The notes below the pieces were generated by a model. The model was not told the DNA's origin. It ran no database searches and saw only the letters and a list, made by a program, of their open reading frames with translations. Positions 1-13,097 of a stretch of 64,000 nt of DNA are shown here, piece after piece. Positions within the stretch are counted from its first letter, which is position 1; each line of letters begins with the position of its first letter. The stretch covers positions 2,419,501 through 2,483,500 of the forward strand of contig CM050651.1 of the NCBI GenBank assembly GCA_027574665.1, written 5' to 3'. Position numbers and translations under genes: made by a program. This DNA is from Rhynochetos jubatus (Eukaryota > Chordata > Aves > Eurypygiformes > Rhynochetidae).

Positions 1-2132
1 TCATTGCTGCTAATGACAAATGCTTTCAGATGTATTTCTAGGACTCTGATCCACATCCTGTTTTTTCCATGGTACGCAGTGCAAACCAGCAAGCCTTTCG
101 CTTCCTCTTTGGCAGCATTACAGGCGTCAGAGACGCCCGCGTAAGCTGACTGATGACAGAGGCTTCGCTGTTCCCCACTAGAATAGAAATGTATTCTCCT
201 TTTCGTTAACAGAAGAAGGTATTGTGCATGTTTCTGAGATGAGTTTGCTGTTTCAACTGTACTGTTTTCTCCTTTAAGTAATTACTGCACAAAGAAAAAG
301 AAGAAAAGGGATACAAATGGCTTAATTCTTTTTCCTTGCAATACTAAGTTAGAAGACCCTTTACATCAAATCTTTAGCATTTTGTTTCTCTGTGGAAATG
401 ACAGGCAGACTCTGAGAAAGGTTTTTGGGTTGTTTGGGTTTTTTTCAAGTAATGTTGCTTTACACCAGAATTCTTGTTACTCTGAGTAACCTCAAAAGGC
501 TTTTGTAGCCTTGTGCACATCCTCGTGCAAACTTAGAATTACAGACTTCTATCAAATATGGAATTTGAGTAGTTCTTAGTTTGCATTTTCCCCAACCAAA
601 TCAAATTATACAAAATGAGCAGCTATTTTGGCTTACATTGGTCTAACTTTTGTTGGTGTCCTTACCTACCGTCTGTGTTTTGGTAGTGCCTTAGGTCACA
701 AAGGAGAATGGGATCTCATCAGTTTACATACCCTGTGAGCACAGAGTTGGGAAAGAAAAACCCAGTCTTCTTAGAAAGGCAACAAAAAGAAAGCCTTAGA
801 AATACCTATTTTTTCTTTAACCCCAAAGAGGCCTGCTATCTAACATAACTGCATCCTGTCCTTTGTGAGGTTATGCGTGAGTGCAAATATTCTCATGTCT
901 ACCCTGACTCCACAAAAATGGATTTTTTAATAGCCTGAGCATCTGAACTCTTTGCAGCTTTAGGCTGTGAATACCAGCATATATGACATAAATTGGCCTG
1001 TTAACAGTTTGACCCTCCTTGTAATCATCAGCTGTAGGCTTGTCACCAAATTTTGTGGAAGGATGTTAAGCGAGGTTCCATAAGGCTTTACTGGTAACTT
1101 AATGAGATGAAAAACTGCTTTGCCTGTCTGTAAGTTAGGCTTAAATATTTAGGTTTTTGTATCTGCTTTTTAAAAGGAGGAGTTTATGTGAGAAATGTAG
1201 TCCTTCATGTTGGTTTTCTGTGACGTGCATTTGAAAAAAAGAGTAAGAGAATTTCTAGGTTCTTTACAATGAAGAAAGAGAAACTTGGTTTACTTATACA
1301 GCATTGACCAAAAGAACAATACAGAAATTTTTGCAGCTGTTGGCCATCGTCTCACTGTTTTATTTTTGGTTTAATTTCCTCTGTGCTTTTGTTTGAGTAG
1401 GTCATTTTTTGAGGGAACTTTATGCAGTGCTATGAGTCTCTAAATGAAAAGGTGTTTCTTTCATTAAAGGGGAAAATATTTTCACAAATGCGGTTAATGA
1501 ATGATTTCCTTGATTTCATGCGCTTTTGATATTGCTATTAAAGCACTTATCAAGAAGTTTCTATCTTCTACCATTTTGTCACCTTGATTTACATACAAGT
1601 AATTTATTTTTAATACCTGTGTACTTAACAAATAGAGAAACACTGCTGTTTGGAAAGACCAATAGCTATTAAATATCCATGCATTGCACTCAGTTAATCA
1701 GGCTCAGTAACCCCTATTGCTCTGCCACATGGCTTTTCACTGTGCTAGAGAAACTTTGATATGGATACTCTATTCTGATTATGCTTCAGACTGTACATAC
1801 ATAGCTGGTCTACTTGTCTGTCTAGTGTCTTTTTCAGTACACTTTAAGAAATGGGAGGAAAGCCTAATTCAACTACAAACATACTAGAGTTCATTAAAAA
1901 CAGTGCATTTTTGTGATCCTACTGTAATTTAATTACGGACACTTGCTTCTAAAACGTCAGGTCATCCTCAGACAAAGTCCACTCGTGCTCTATGTATTGC
2001 ACGTCCAGTTTCCTTATTCCTTGCTTGAACTAGCTGTTGTCCATCCAGTGGAATATTTTTCTCTGTCACTGTGTAAAACTTTTCTTTTATCCTCCCTGCT
2101 TTTCTGGATTTGATGATGTTCTCCAGCCTTAC
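1..2132. other. Noncoding AT-rich sequence
   Basis: I see no coding exon, RNA gene or clear repeat here. The stretch is AT-rich with many T and A runs and stop codons in all frames. By position it is intergenic, or intronic to a gene lying to the left of the window. Confidence 0.6.
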
Positions 2133-2258
2133 AGTTACAGCTATAACAGAGTGGTAGGGGTTGGGGGGAACCTCTAGAGATCATGTAGTCCAATAAGGCC
2201 CATTCTGTTTGTTAGCTTCTGTGCCCCAGAGTAACTAGGCTTAACTTCAACTGGGAGA
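2133..2258 (-). repeat. CR1-like LINE 3' fragment (antisense)
   Basis: The segment reads as a diverged antisense copy of the CR1 3' end: a GGTTGG-type start, then 'aacctctagagatcatgtag' followed by 'tccaa'. That is the reverse of the usual CR1 tail, which reads 'ttggactagatgatct...aggtcccttccaacc'. It is short and old, and both ends are vague. The match is to a consensus recalled from memory. Confidence 0.6.
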
Positions 2259-5200
2259 GATAAGAAAGACTGTTTCCTACAAAGCATATGATAGTCTCTT
2301 CCTATTATAGGTTAGGAATTTTCGTATACCTTTCTCTCTAGCCGCCAGGTGTTGCCCTCCAGCAGAAGGAATTGACCAAGGTTATTGTGTTCACCGTGAA
2401 TCTTACTGTATTCTCTGTTTATGCCTTCAAGCTAAAAGCTTGCCTGAAAATGTCACTTCTTTGCAGTTACCCTGAATTTATCTCTCTGCTTTTGAGTGAT
2501 TGTCCCCACCTCTTTGCTACTAGGGGAAGAGCTCTGATATTGGTGGCAGATCTTGCGTAAACAAGCCTTGTTTATGGTCCTTTTTGTATTGTGAACATGA
2601 GCTTTCTCTGACCTTGGGTGTGTTACTGCAGTCAAGAGTCTAGTAAATTTGAAGTGCTCAGTTTCTGAGGTGCAGTAAAGTCTTACTCACACTGTTGCTG
2701 TGCAGCTGCTTCTGTATCAGTGACATCTGTCAGGGCTTGGCATTGGTGAGTATACTCTGGTGTCTAGTGTCAGCTGAGAATGAGAGAATTTTTAACTTTG
2801 TGCCTCTGTTTTCTCATGTGTATTAACATTTTCCAGGCTGCAAGGGTGCCAAGGTTAGAGTAGTAGAGGAGACTAGTGGGTGTTTGCCTTCTAAAGAAAG
2901 TAAATTGCTTGCTTAGTCTTTTGGAAGATGTCCATGTGGCAAAATCACCCATCCAATATGGTAGAATCATCCCTAACTCGGCTACCTCTGGATGATCCCT
3001 TGCAAAGACAAGACAACCTTGCCACTGTGTCCTGCCCCTTGTCTGTTCTTGCCAGGTTATCAGCTGTGCAACAAGTCCTGAAACAGTGTCATTGGATACC
3101 TTTTCCATACGGTTCTACACCTTGCCACAGGGAAGGAGTGAGATTCGCTGTCAGGAGAACCTTTCATTTTTGTACAACTTGGACCGAGGTCTGCCAATTT
3201 GTCATTGTAAGTAGTTCAGGTCAACCACACTTTGATGTTAAGCTACGTGCTATGTAAATGAACTGCATTCAGACATCCAGTTCGGCACCATCACACTACA
3301 GTGAAATTACTAGAAAACTGTGTTCTAAAAATAGTGTCAACTCCATGAGTTCTTTTTTATATAGGAGGTATAGATAGCATGTACAGTAATTGTTTTTATG
3401 CTAAAAAAAAGGGGAGGAGGACTGAGGTGGAGAAATAGGCATTGCGTTGTTCATTAATAAGCAATCCAAATTCCTAGCTGGTGTAAATTAGTGCAGCTCT
3501 GTGGCAGCCATGCTGACATGAGCCAGTTGATACTCTTGCCACACCTTTCTAAATAACTTATTGTCAGTTCATATTAACCGACTTCATTTTCCAGTTTGTA
3601 GACCTATCCTACTTCCCATACCAAATAGTTTTTATTCCATGAGCTAATAGGAGGGGGAGGGAGTCTTTGCTTTTGTAGTTTCTTTTAAAGCAATTAAATG
3701 CTTAATGGTGGGGATTTAAATGGATCAGCTTATTTCCATTACCAATTAATTTGCAACACTTCTTGTTACTCTCACCAGAGTATGTCAAAGAGTTGATTAT
3801 TCCTTATTCAGGAGGAAAGGCCAGCATTATCTGTATTTTCTTTGATAGTAGTAACTACTAAGTTAACACTTCTGTATCTTTTTCTGTAAACAGTGTGTGT
3901 GCTCAGATATGAAAACTGTGGTAGCCTCCATATCCCCAAAATCTCAATTCTTAACTAATCACAAGACTTATTCAACTACACAACTAGAAAAGTTTACTTG
4001 AGGGCATTTGCTAAAAATACATTGTACCTGGCAATGAGGATCTACAGATTTCTGCGTGCACCCAGTACTATTATTCATACAAATGGAATTTGTATGGTGC
4101 CAATAGGTTACCGTAGCTTCTTACCTGAATCATCTGCCAGAGAAATGTTGGTGAAAGTGCCGTCCTCCTCATCCAAAGGTAACTCCATTTTGCTTCCCTT
4201 TTCTGAAAGCTTTTGAGCCGTGCATTAAGCATGGCAGTCGTCAGCCATTTTTCAGCATGCGCATGACTTCTCTGGTTAAATCTTTAATGAGTCCGACACA
4301 CAGGTGTTATCGGATACTGTTGGCAACTGCACGTCTTACGCTGTGTGGTCTCTCGGCTGAACCTTGAGCTCTTTTCCGGAAATTGTTAACCTAGAAGGTT
4401 TCTGAGTTCTAACTGCTTTGTCAGATACGTGCTGAGCAAACACAGTTATTGCAGGCTCTTTCTGTGGAAGAGCTGTGTATTTGCCCTAGTTGGGGGTTTT
4501 TGCTGCTGTTCTTCATCTTTCTTTAGGGCTGTTTTTGTTGGTTTTTTTTTTTTGTTGGAGGGGGTTTTGATAGAGAAAAGAGAGACAGTAACAATGTTCA
4601 GAAGATATTACTTACAGTCCAAGCAAATGCACTGGACAGATTTGCGAGCAGCAAATTTAAAATGTAATCTTCAAATACTTAGGAATGTGAGTAATTTTAC
4701 TTACATGAAAGTTACTTACAGTTGCATGAAAACTAATCAGGTGATGTGAATAAGTGAAGTTAAAAAAGTGATGTTCTGAGACTGTAGACGGTAGGAAGGA
4801 AGAGGAATCAAGTTCAAAGAAAACCCCACTTTAGTCTTCTTGGTTTGCTTCTTAAAGAAAATTGGACACAGTTTGAACATATAAACTAGAAATGCATCTC
4901 AAACTACTCACCTCTTTAAGAAATGGCTTTCTTTTGTACTCCTGGCATAGAATGTTGTCTTGCAATTTAAAATCATAAATGGTCCAGGTCTTGTTTAAAG
5001 AGAGTGCAGTGAGTAGTGGAACCACTTCATTTTCCTTGTTGCATGTTCAGAATCTACACGGCTTTTAATACTTTAATTTGTATTCAGCAAAAGAGTGTAA
5101 GTTTAGGATGTTGAAAAATACTTTTTCCTTCATAGTGATTAGGAACCACTCTGAAGTCTCACTAAAAAATGAAACAATTTTCTGAAGCACTGTCCAACTA

Positions 5201-6058
5201 TAGAATGAGACAGTTCTCAGAACTTAGTTTGCCTTTCACGCTTTTAGACGTAACCTTGATTTGTACTCCCATGACAGCTTCTGTGTACAAAGGTAAGTGC
5301 ACGTACCTTTGCAGCCCAAAGGGCCTGAGACACGAGGCATCGGAACTGGTGCCACTTACAGAAATGAGAAATGTAATACTGCTTTTCAGGTTTTTCATCT
5401 GATCCTTTGACTGCTTAATTTTAGTTAAGCTTTTCTGTTGGTGTCAATGAAGTTACTGATGGCTGCTTCCAGAGGTTACTGAAAACCAAGCACGCCTTGC
5501 ATTTTCAGAACTGTGTTAAGAGTTATTCATTTTTGTTTCACATTGATCAGAACCAGTTCAAAATTTACCTTATTGATTTTGAGTAGTCTGTGTAAAGGGA
5601 CCTACTGGTCCTTGAGTGTCACAGCGAGGGTCTGGATCAGTTGTTTTGGTTTTATGTTTTTTTTCCTCCTTTCAGTGTTACAACAGCATACTTCAAAGCT
5701 CTCATGATGATGATAAACCTAGAAAACATTTTGAACTTCTGCCTTTATTATGTCTTTTATTGTTCTCAGACTTGTTATGTACGGTAGAAGCATTTCAACA
5801 ACTCTGTTTGGAAGGGCAGATCCTAAAAACGCATGCAATTATATGATCTGTTACCTCTGAATTTTGTAAAATCACATGCCTGGGGAGCTAAGGGTTTTAT
5901 CTTGTCTGAACTGTGTAGCCCTCATCTAAAAGGTTTAATTAACTTTTCTTGCCTGTGTCAATATTGTTCTATTATATTGGCCATATGGGCTCCCTCTGGT
6001 AGATACAATTTCCATGTAAATTATTAGCTGGTTTTAGACAGACTCTCACAGTAGCCTA
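2259..6058. other. Noncoding sequence
   Basis: Only short ORFs of about 60-110 codons occur here, with no recognisable domain and no consistent splice-flanked open frame. A T-rich stretch lies near 4535-4550. Nothing here supports a gene. Confidence 0.5.
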
Positions 6059-6594
6059 GTGAATATGGATGTTGTGCAGTTGTTATTCGTGCCTAGATCA
6101 AGGCTAGTGAGAAAGACTCCTCAGGTTGAAGGAGAGTATGATTCAGGGAGGGGTTTGGCTGCCTCGTGCGAGATGTGCCGAGCCCTGCAACTTCTGGAGT
6201 CAGGCTCTTGCCTTTGTGCCAAGTGCATTCCACTCCATGTGGCACCAAGCCCTACAGAGTCAAGGCTCCAAGGCTCAAAAATAAGGCTGCTCTGCAAGTG
6301 TTTCAGAGCTCATCAAAGATCCCTCTGAAAGGCAGGCCTTTGGGCAGGTTGCTTGCTGCGTTTCCTCAATCAGTGCCTCTGCTTCTGAAGGAGGAGAGAG
6401 CAGAAAGTTTAGATAGGGGTGTTCAGGTGCATGTATCTGAAGACCAACATGGGACTCTGGAGCTACACTGTTTTACAGAAGGCCTTTGCCTGTCCTGGGC
6501 AAAGACCTGGGAATCAGTTAAGTTGGTAGGACCTGCACAGCTTGTTCATGGAAATGGAGACTCATTTACCAACAGGGAGAAGGATGGGGTTTAA
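6059..6594 (+). other. Unrecognised open segment with a Cys-rich motif
   Basis: Two overlapping + strand open frames, 6059-6328 (89 codons) and 6166-6594 (142 codons), occupy a block with clearly higher GC than its surroundings. The first frame encodes a cysteine cluster with the spacing C-x2-C-x10-C-x-C-x2-C, resembling a zinc-binding knuckle. The two frames differ, so a single protein would need a frameshift between them. I do not recognise the family. It could be a decayed transposable-element ORF (some non-LTR ORF1 proteins carry Cys clusters), an old processed pseudogene, or chance. No start context or splice signals stand out. Confidence 0.25.
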
Positions 6595-9500
6595 CTAAGA
6601 GGACTACAAATGTGATCTTGTTTCTTTCTTGCCCAAGCGATTTTTCATCTTTAAAAATACACTTGTATTCTATAATTTTAAAGTCACTCTAGAATTTTAT
6701 CTGTAGCTTGATTGGTTTTGTCAGTGCTGTGGTGAGAAACATTTTCTTTGGTGGTAGCCTGGTATTTTATTAGTGAAATAAGGTCTTTAGATAAGAGACA
6801 CCATGTAAATGTAAAGTAGAAATACCCATTTCTTGCTGTCATCATGTCTGGTTTATAAGGAAAAACAGGAAGGAGCAGCAGCAGACAGAGGAACTCTGAT
6901 CAGCTTAAAAGAAAGCCGTGTAATGGAATTAACTCTCAGAGCACAATGAGTTTAGCTGTTTCCATGTGTGAATTATTTTCACTGCAGTAACGGACATTAA
7001 TGTAAAAGTTAATTTGTTTATAAAATATCATTTCATCTTTCTGCGGGTTTCACTTATAAGTTGACCAGAGGTTGTGGAGTACCTAGTAGCTGTCTGGCTG
7101 ACATTTAAAACAGGTAGCATAAACTGTCAGAGGAGATTGCGGGTAGGTAAAGTAAGGGGACAGCCTCTCCCCCAGCTGTTCCTGTGAGCCTTTTGCTTGA
7201 CTTCATAGCAATAGCATCACTTGGTGTGCTCGCCCAGTTTTGATGAGTATTGATAACACGCAGGTTAGCAGATCACTGACTGGATGCGATGGTCATGAAA
7301 GCAGTAGATAAATACCCAAGAATGTCTTCAGGTTTGGTACTGAAATGATTCTTTGAGCTCAGGATTTCACAGTTGGTCAGGTACACAGTTGTCAAGTACA
7401 CAGTTATTGGAGGGTTTAGGTCCTTAGATTTAAGACACAATAGCTAAACCTGCCTGGTAGTACGCTCATGTCTTCATTCCTGTAAGTACCTAATTAACAT
7501 GATTTAATAGTGACCTGAAAAGGAAGTTGGCTCAGAGTTAAGTACAGATGTGTGGGACGTTTTAGCTAAACCACAGCATGTGCTGTGACTCCTATTTATA
7601 CTAACAGTGCTTAGAGCGCAGTTGGGGCAGACTTCAATACCACGCATTTCTTGTAGGGTTCAGCCTTGCACTTATGAACTGAGCTACAATACCAGAACAT
7701 TCAGCAGCCCTTTTCACCTACTTCCCTTGTTTCCTACTGCAACGCTGATTTGTTGTTTCTGGGAGTCTACAGCTGCGGTGCCTTTTGGAAACATTTTTCA
7801 GTGGCTTTATTTCAAGTATTTTTCTGACGTGGAAAGGCAAGAGGGAAGAGTGGCGTTGGAGACAGGAGCTTAGTCAGTTGAGAGACATTTTGCTGTCTGC
7901 ACAACCTGGTGAAACCTCACTGACCCTTTGTTCCAAAGGTGTAATTGTATAGAGATGCCTGCTGTGGCTCTGATACTTTCCAAGTATCAGTAATAGGAAA
8001 TATATATATTTTTTTTAAGTCAGAAAAACACTCAGGTAAAATAAGGTTTCTGTTAATTTCAGAGAATATCAGGACAGAGTCAGAGTACTCGGGGTAGGTT
8101 AGGTCCTTATTTTGCAACACAGGTGTATTGGCTGATCTTGGTTTCATCAAGAGTCCAACTCGAAGACAAATTTTGCAAATGCAGGTATATATGATGTAAG
8201 CAACGCAGTGTATTAAGTAAGCCACTAAAGGATTCTGAAATAGGAAAACTATGTTTTGCTTTCTTAGGAAGTATTGTATCCTTCTGCTTTTAGTCAGCAC
8301 ATTTAAAACCAAAAATATTCCTTTTCATTTGTGGGTGGGTTTTTTTTTTTCAACTAAGACAATAAGCTCTGAGTAAAGAGTAAAATCTACCTCTGACTGT
8401 ACAACTGGGTAGTATACATTTGTATAAATTTGCCAGTACTTTCTAGCATACAGCAAAGTGTTTGGAATTCTTTTTCTTACACAAAACATTATAAAAATGC
8501 ATCCAATGTATCAGTTTCACACTGTATATAAAACACAACATTTTAAAAATGTGCCTTGTTAGGAAATGACAGCTGCCAGTTCCTTTCTGGTTTAATGAAC
8601 TTTGACAGAAAGGAACCGTGGCACGTGTTTAGTGCATGCTAATAAAGCAGTAACCGTACTAGTGAAATCACAGGATGTTTAAAGCTAGTCTGACTGACAC
8701 TGGATGACAGTAACCTACTTGCAGAACAACAGCTTACCAAGGTGGCGACAGCAGTGTAGTAAATGTGTCATTTGCAGATTTAACCTGTAAACCGAGGTAT
8801 ATTTATACTTGTCAGTAAGTCTCCTAGGTGTATATTCTCTTCCCCCTGCTTCCCTCCTCACTCACCAGTTTAAGATACTTCCAAGCCATGTTGTGGCTGA
8901 GATAGACTTGCAAATTTTGAGATACACTTTGAGGGCATCTTATGCAAAGGAGCATCATTATTTGCAAATGCTGCTTCTGAAGCTGCATCTAAAATCGGCC
9001 ACCTGGAAACCATCCACATACACTGCCCACTTGCATTCATATCCACTCACTTATTACATTTAATTTTGATAAATGCATACATGTTGTTCTTTTCTGCATG
9101 AGTAATTTTTTTTAAATTTGGATCTGCTGTCTGAAAATGAGTGACTTACACATACCAGATGTTATGAACATCTTAAAATAGACTCACTTTCCTTCACACT
9201 TGTCCATTCTACTCTCAGATTTCCTGTCATGCGTCTGTCTAGACTTGGAGAATATTTGCCCGCTAAATTAAAAAAAAAAAAACCAAACTCTGTTGCCTCA
9301 GACTACTTCAAATACTCCTTAAAGTTTAATTCTGATTCCTATAAAACCAGACAGTGACTGGGCAATGGGTGAGCCTATCTATATTTTACTAGTGTGTCCT
9401 CTTCCATTTCCCACTCCTTTCCCTTTCCTCTGATACACCTACCCCTAATTCTTAACTGGGTGACTCGGCACGGGCAGCAGAACAGGACTCTGCACTGGAC

Positions 9501-12500
9501 TTCGGAATGTTCAATCTGCTTTTCCCTTTGAGTGACAATGCTTCACGCCACTGAGCAATTCTAGAGATGGCAGTAATTCAGGGACAGCATTGGCTCGAGT
9601 GATTTCTACATAATTTTTCATTGTGTTCATTAAAGATAGTAGGAAACTATTAGTTAGCTCACTGGAGAATACCAGTGTAGCAGTACACCACACCATTTTT
9701 TCCCTCATCCCTCTATAGCCATGCTGAATGTTTCCTCCACTTCTTCATGATACAGAAGTGCAGAGGGTTCGGCAGTGCACACCCTATCACAGGGTATGTG
9801 TTCCTTATGTTTCTGGCAGTGTTCCCTGATGTGTCTGACCACTAGCATCCTTCTGAAGTGAGTGTGACCACTCAGAACATGGGAACTTTTCCTTCTTGGT
9901 CCTTCCTATAGCCCTCCAGGTCTGCAACCAGCTAACAGGAGTGTTTCTTCTGTTTCACAGAGCAGTTAAATGCAAAACACTTCAGATTTTAAATTTTAAA
10001 TGGATGGGGGAAGATTGGATTCAGTTTGTTGATTATCCAACAATTAAATTCATACAATACTAATCGATTTTACTTTGCAAGAGGATTGCAAAAATGAGTG
10101 GATGTCAATGCAGCTGTAGAAGCTTCCTGCATGACATTTCAGGTGCTGAGCTAGGTAGTTTGAGTACCTGAGCAGTCTACCTCTAGCAACACAGATTTCA
10201 GTGCTGGCTCCAGAATTACTGCTGGCTCCAGGACCAGAGTAAGTTGGCTTTCATGAGCCCTGTGCTGCAGCGGCAGGGTGGAGGCTGGTATAGAGTCCAA
10301 CAGTGTGCCAGCCCACCCGCTCTTCTGTATCTTCTCTCAGAATCTTAGCACTTAACAAGGGGGAAAAAATAGGGCAGGTATTTTGAAATGTTTTGCTATT
10401 TCAAATCTTTTTGAATAAAACAAATGTGGTCTCTTCATGGCCTGAATTCAGCATACCTTGGGCTTGATCAGCTTCATTGCAAGTAGTCTGCCTGGGATGC
10501 CTGCTATTCCTACAGGCTCTGGAACTGCATATGCTGCTCTTGCATGCTTGTGCACCAATGGAGTCCTTTCACAGGGTACTTGGCTTGTTCATAGCTCTGT
10601 AAGAAACTGGTGAAGAGAACTGGCTCCAGAGTACCAGGCAAAATTCCAACCCCCAATGATTTATTAGCTAAAACAAATTTGTCCATCAGTTTTTCTGCTG
10701 CTGCCTGCCTTGTGGTCTGTCGCCTATCTATCTGAAACACTTGCCAAAGCACATGAACAGGCTGTGGTGCTTCGCCTGCCGAGCTGCCAGTGGAGCACTC
10801 TGCAGAATAAGGTGTCAGTCACTCAGCAGTCAGATACTAAAAGGCTGACAATGAGAAGGACAAAGCCTATGCATGTATATATATATATATTTTTTTTACA
10901 AGTCCTATACTGTAACAAGTATTACTGACATTTGCATAAGGATACCCCATTTGAAGATTGTGCCTTTCCTGTTGACACATGCCTGGTTTCTGGAACCCTG
11001 AGATTATTATATGCTGCTCACAGAAATCCCCAGTGGAATGCAATCATGTGACATGTTTGCTCAATCATTTTTGGCTTGCTTATTCTTGGACATTGTCTAT
11101 TTAAACCGCAGCTATGCTGGCTTGTCTTTAGTATAAGTCTCCTGAAAGCTTATTGCTGATGGCATCTGTGGCTGAAGCTAGTCTGGAGAGATGAATTATT
11201 TAAGGTGACTAATGCTTTTAATGGACTTGATGATCAATAGTGTTTATAATAATACAACAGCAGAAAAATCTCAGTTGAGAGAGACCTCATGTATGAAAAA
11301 ACAGTTTCTGGAGGAGAAAGGGATCTTTTTCCTCCCTATAATTTTTTCCCTATTTTTTCCCCGCCTACGGTTTTTTTCCCTTATAAAATGGACTATTTGC
11401 CAATGATTTTCATAGAATTGCACCCAGATCATAGTTTTATCATGAGTTAGTTACAATAGTTAGTGTTTCCTTAAAACCAAACAACTAAAATATTGTGAGT
11501 ATATTTGTTTTATATTTAAAAGGCAAGACCTGTGATAAGGAATGAAAGATTAAAAGAATGATGCCTGCAAACCCTGGCAGAAGCTGAACACAAACGAGAA
11601 GTATCTGAATATACTAAGGAAAAAATCTATTACTTTAATTCCTTGAGTCACAATGGTGGAGGACTTACTTTGTTCCCACATCTCACTTTATAACCATGTT
11701 TTATCAAGGTGGTGTTATTTTTTTTTTTTTTTTATTTAGGAGTTTAAAAAACATTTTTGAGACTGTGGCAATGGTTGTTAGATGGTATTAGCTCTTTTGT
11801 GCTTGCGTGGCTTCCCTTGCCAACTTTCCTGGGTGGGAATCACATCACACTGGAGTGAAGGTTTTCAGTTCTGATTTGGGAAAGCTGAAAGTAGAAAGGG
11901 AAAAGAGAAAGCAGTAACTGTGTAGTGAACAAGCTTAATTTCCAAGCCAAGTAAACTATTTAAGAAGGAAGGAATGAAGCTGTGACAGTAATGCCAAACC
12001 CAAAGATTCAAGAATGCTACTCTATAAATTGTTCAGCCTCAAAAAATAATAAATATTGGGATTGTTTTATTAGCCTTTGCATTCCTTAGCCGTGAGCATT
12101 AATGGTTCTAACATCTCTTCAGGCCCAAGCAAATCTTTTGGTTTTTATAGAGCATCAAAGCTAAGATATTATGAAAGTATATCAGTTCAAGAGCTGAGAC
12201 TGGAAGAAATTCACCATTATGGTAACACGGTCTAGGATAAAATTGCAAGAGTTGTAATATCTCACATAGTGAGAACCAGCTGCAAGGCCCAGGCAACAGT
12301 AACAGTACATATTGTATGTGAATGTCTGCTATCAAAAAATTCACCAAAAGCCAGGAAACAGAAAAGTTGCTCGCAGAAATTGCAAGTCGTGTGATGGAAT
12401 TATCTGGCATGGGCCAAAAAACGGCCCAAGTGAAGCAGCAGGAAGAAGTCTTCCTCTGTCTGTGCCCCAGTTAAGTTTCTGTATGATGTGGGATGGACCT

Positions 12501-12773
12501 GAAAGCTGGTCTCTTGTAGTGGAAAGTCAGGGACAATGGCAGTAACACATTTGTTAGCTTCCCCTGGCGTCGGGTCTCTTCTGTGTCACTTGAGGAGGTG
12601 CAGTTTTAGCCGCCGAGTGGAATCTGACCTTTAATGCAGTGTTGCAGGGTTGACCACAGAAGAGCTTTGTACCTACCCAAATACATGGCAGCCCTGAACA
12701 CTTCTGGGTTTATATGTCTTAGAGACGAATATTTCTGTACACTAAAGCAAAGCTCTGACATCTGTTTCTCCCC
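6595..12773. other. Noncoding sequence with simple-repeat tracts
   Basis: No gene is supported. Simple tracts include a poly-A run near 9270-9282, an alternating TA tract at 10875-10890 followed by T8, and a T run at 11718-11733. One isolated strong 3' splice-like site (pyrimidine tract plus CAG) ends near 9960 but is followed by stop-rich sequence. Confidence 0.5.
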
Positions 12774-12960
12774 TCCTTGTCTTGTTCTGCTGCACGCTTT
12801 TCTCTTCAGTATCCCAGCTTCACACATTCTTCCCGACCCTGCTCCTGCTACATCCCTCCGTCTGTGTAATTTTACATTTCCTTGCATTCTCAGCCTTCTT
12901 CACTTGACCCTGTTTCAGTTATAAGTCACTTAATCCTGACTCCTGCTGAGTTCTGTCAGG
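12774..12960. other. Pyrimidine-rich tract
   Basis: The + strand is strongly C+T rich over about 190 bp, with few purine runs. It resembles the longer block at 30.7-31.2 kb. It may be an antisense remnant of an old LINE/SINE, but no diagnostic motif was found. Confidence 0.3.
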
Positions 12961-12993
12961 CCCAGTATAGTAGGCTGCCTCCCTCAGGGACAA

Positions 12994-13014
12994 ATTATTA
13001 TTATTATTATTATT

Positions 13015-13047
<33 letters not shown>

Positions 13048-13097
13048 AATGTTATTATTGTTAATATTGTTATTATTGTTATTAATAATAATGATAA
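12994..13097. repeat. Compound (ATT)n-(GTT)n microsatellite
   Basis: About eight ATT units are followed by about ten GTT units, then a degraded ATT/GTT/ATA tail to about 13097. The tract opens a leucine-rich frame on the + strand that is an artefact of the repeat. It is likely polymorphic in length. Confidence 0.95.
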
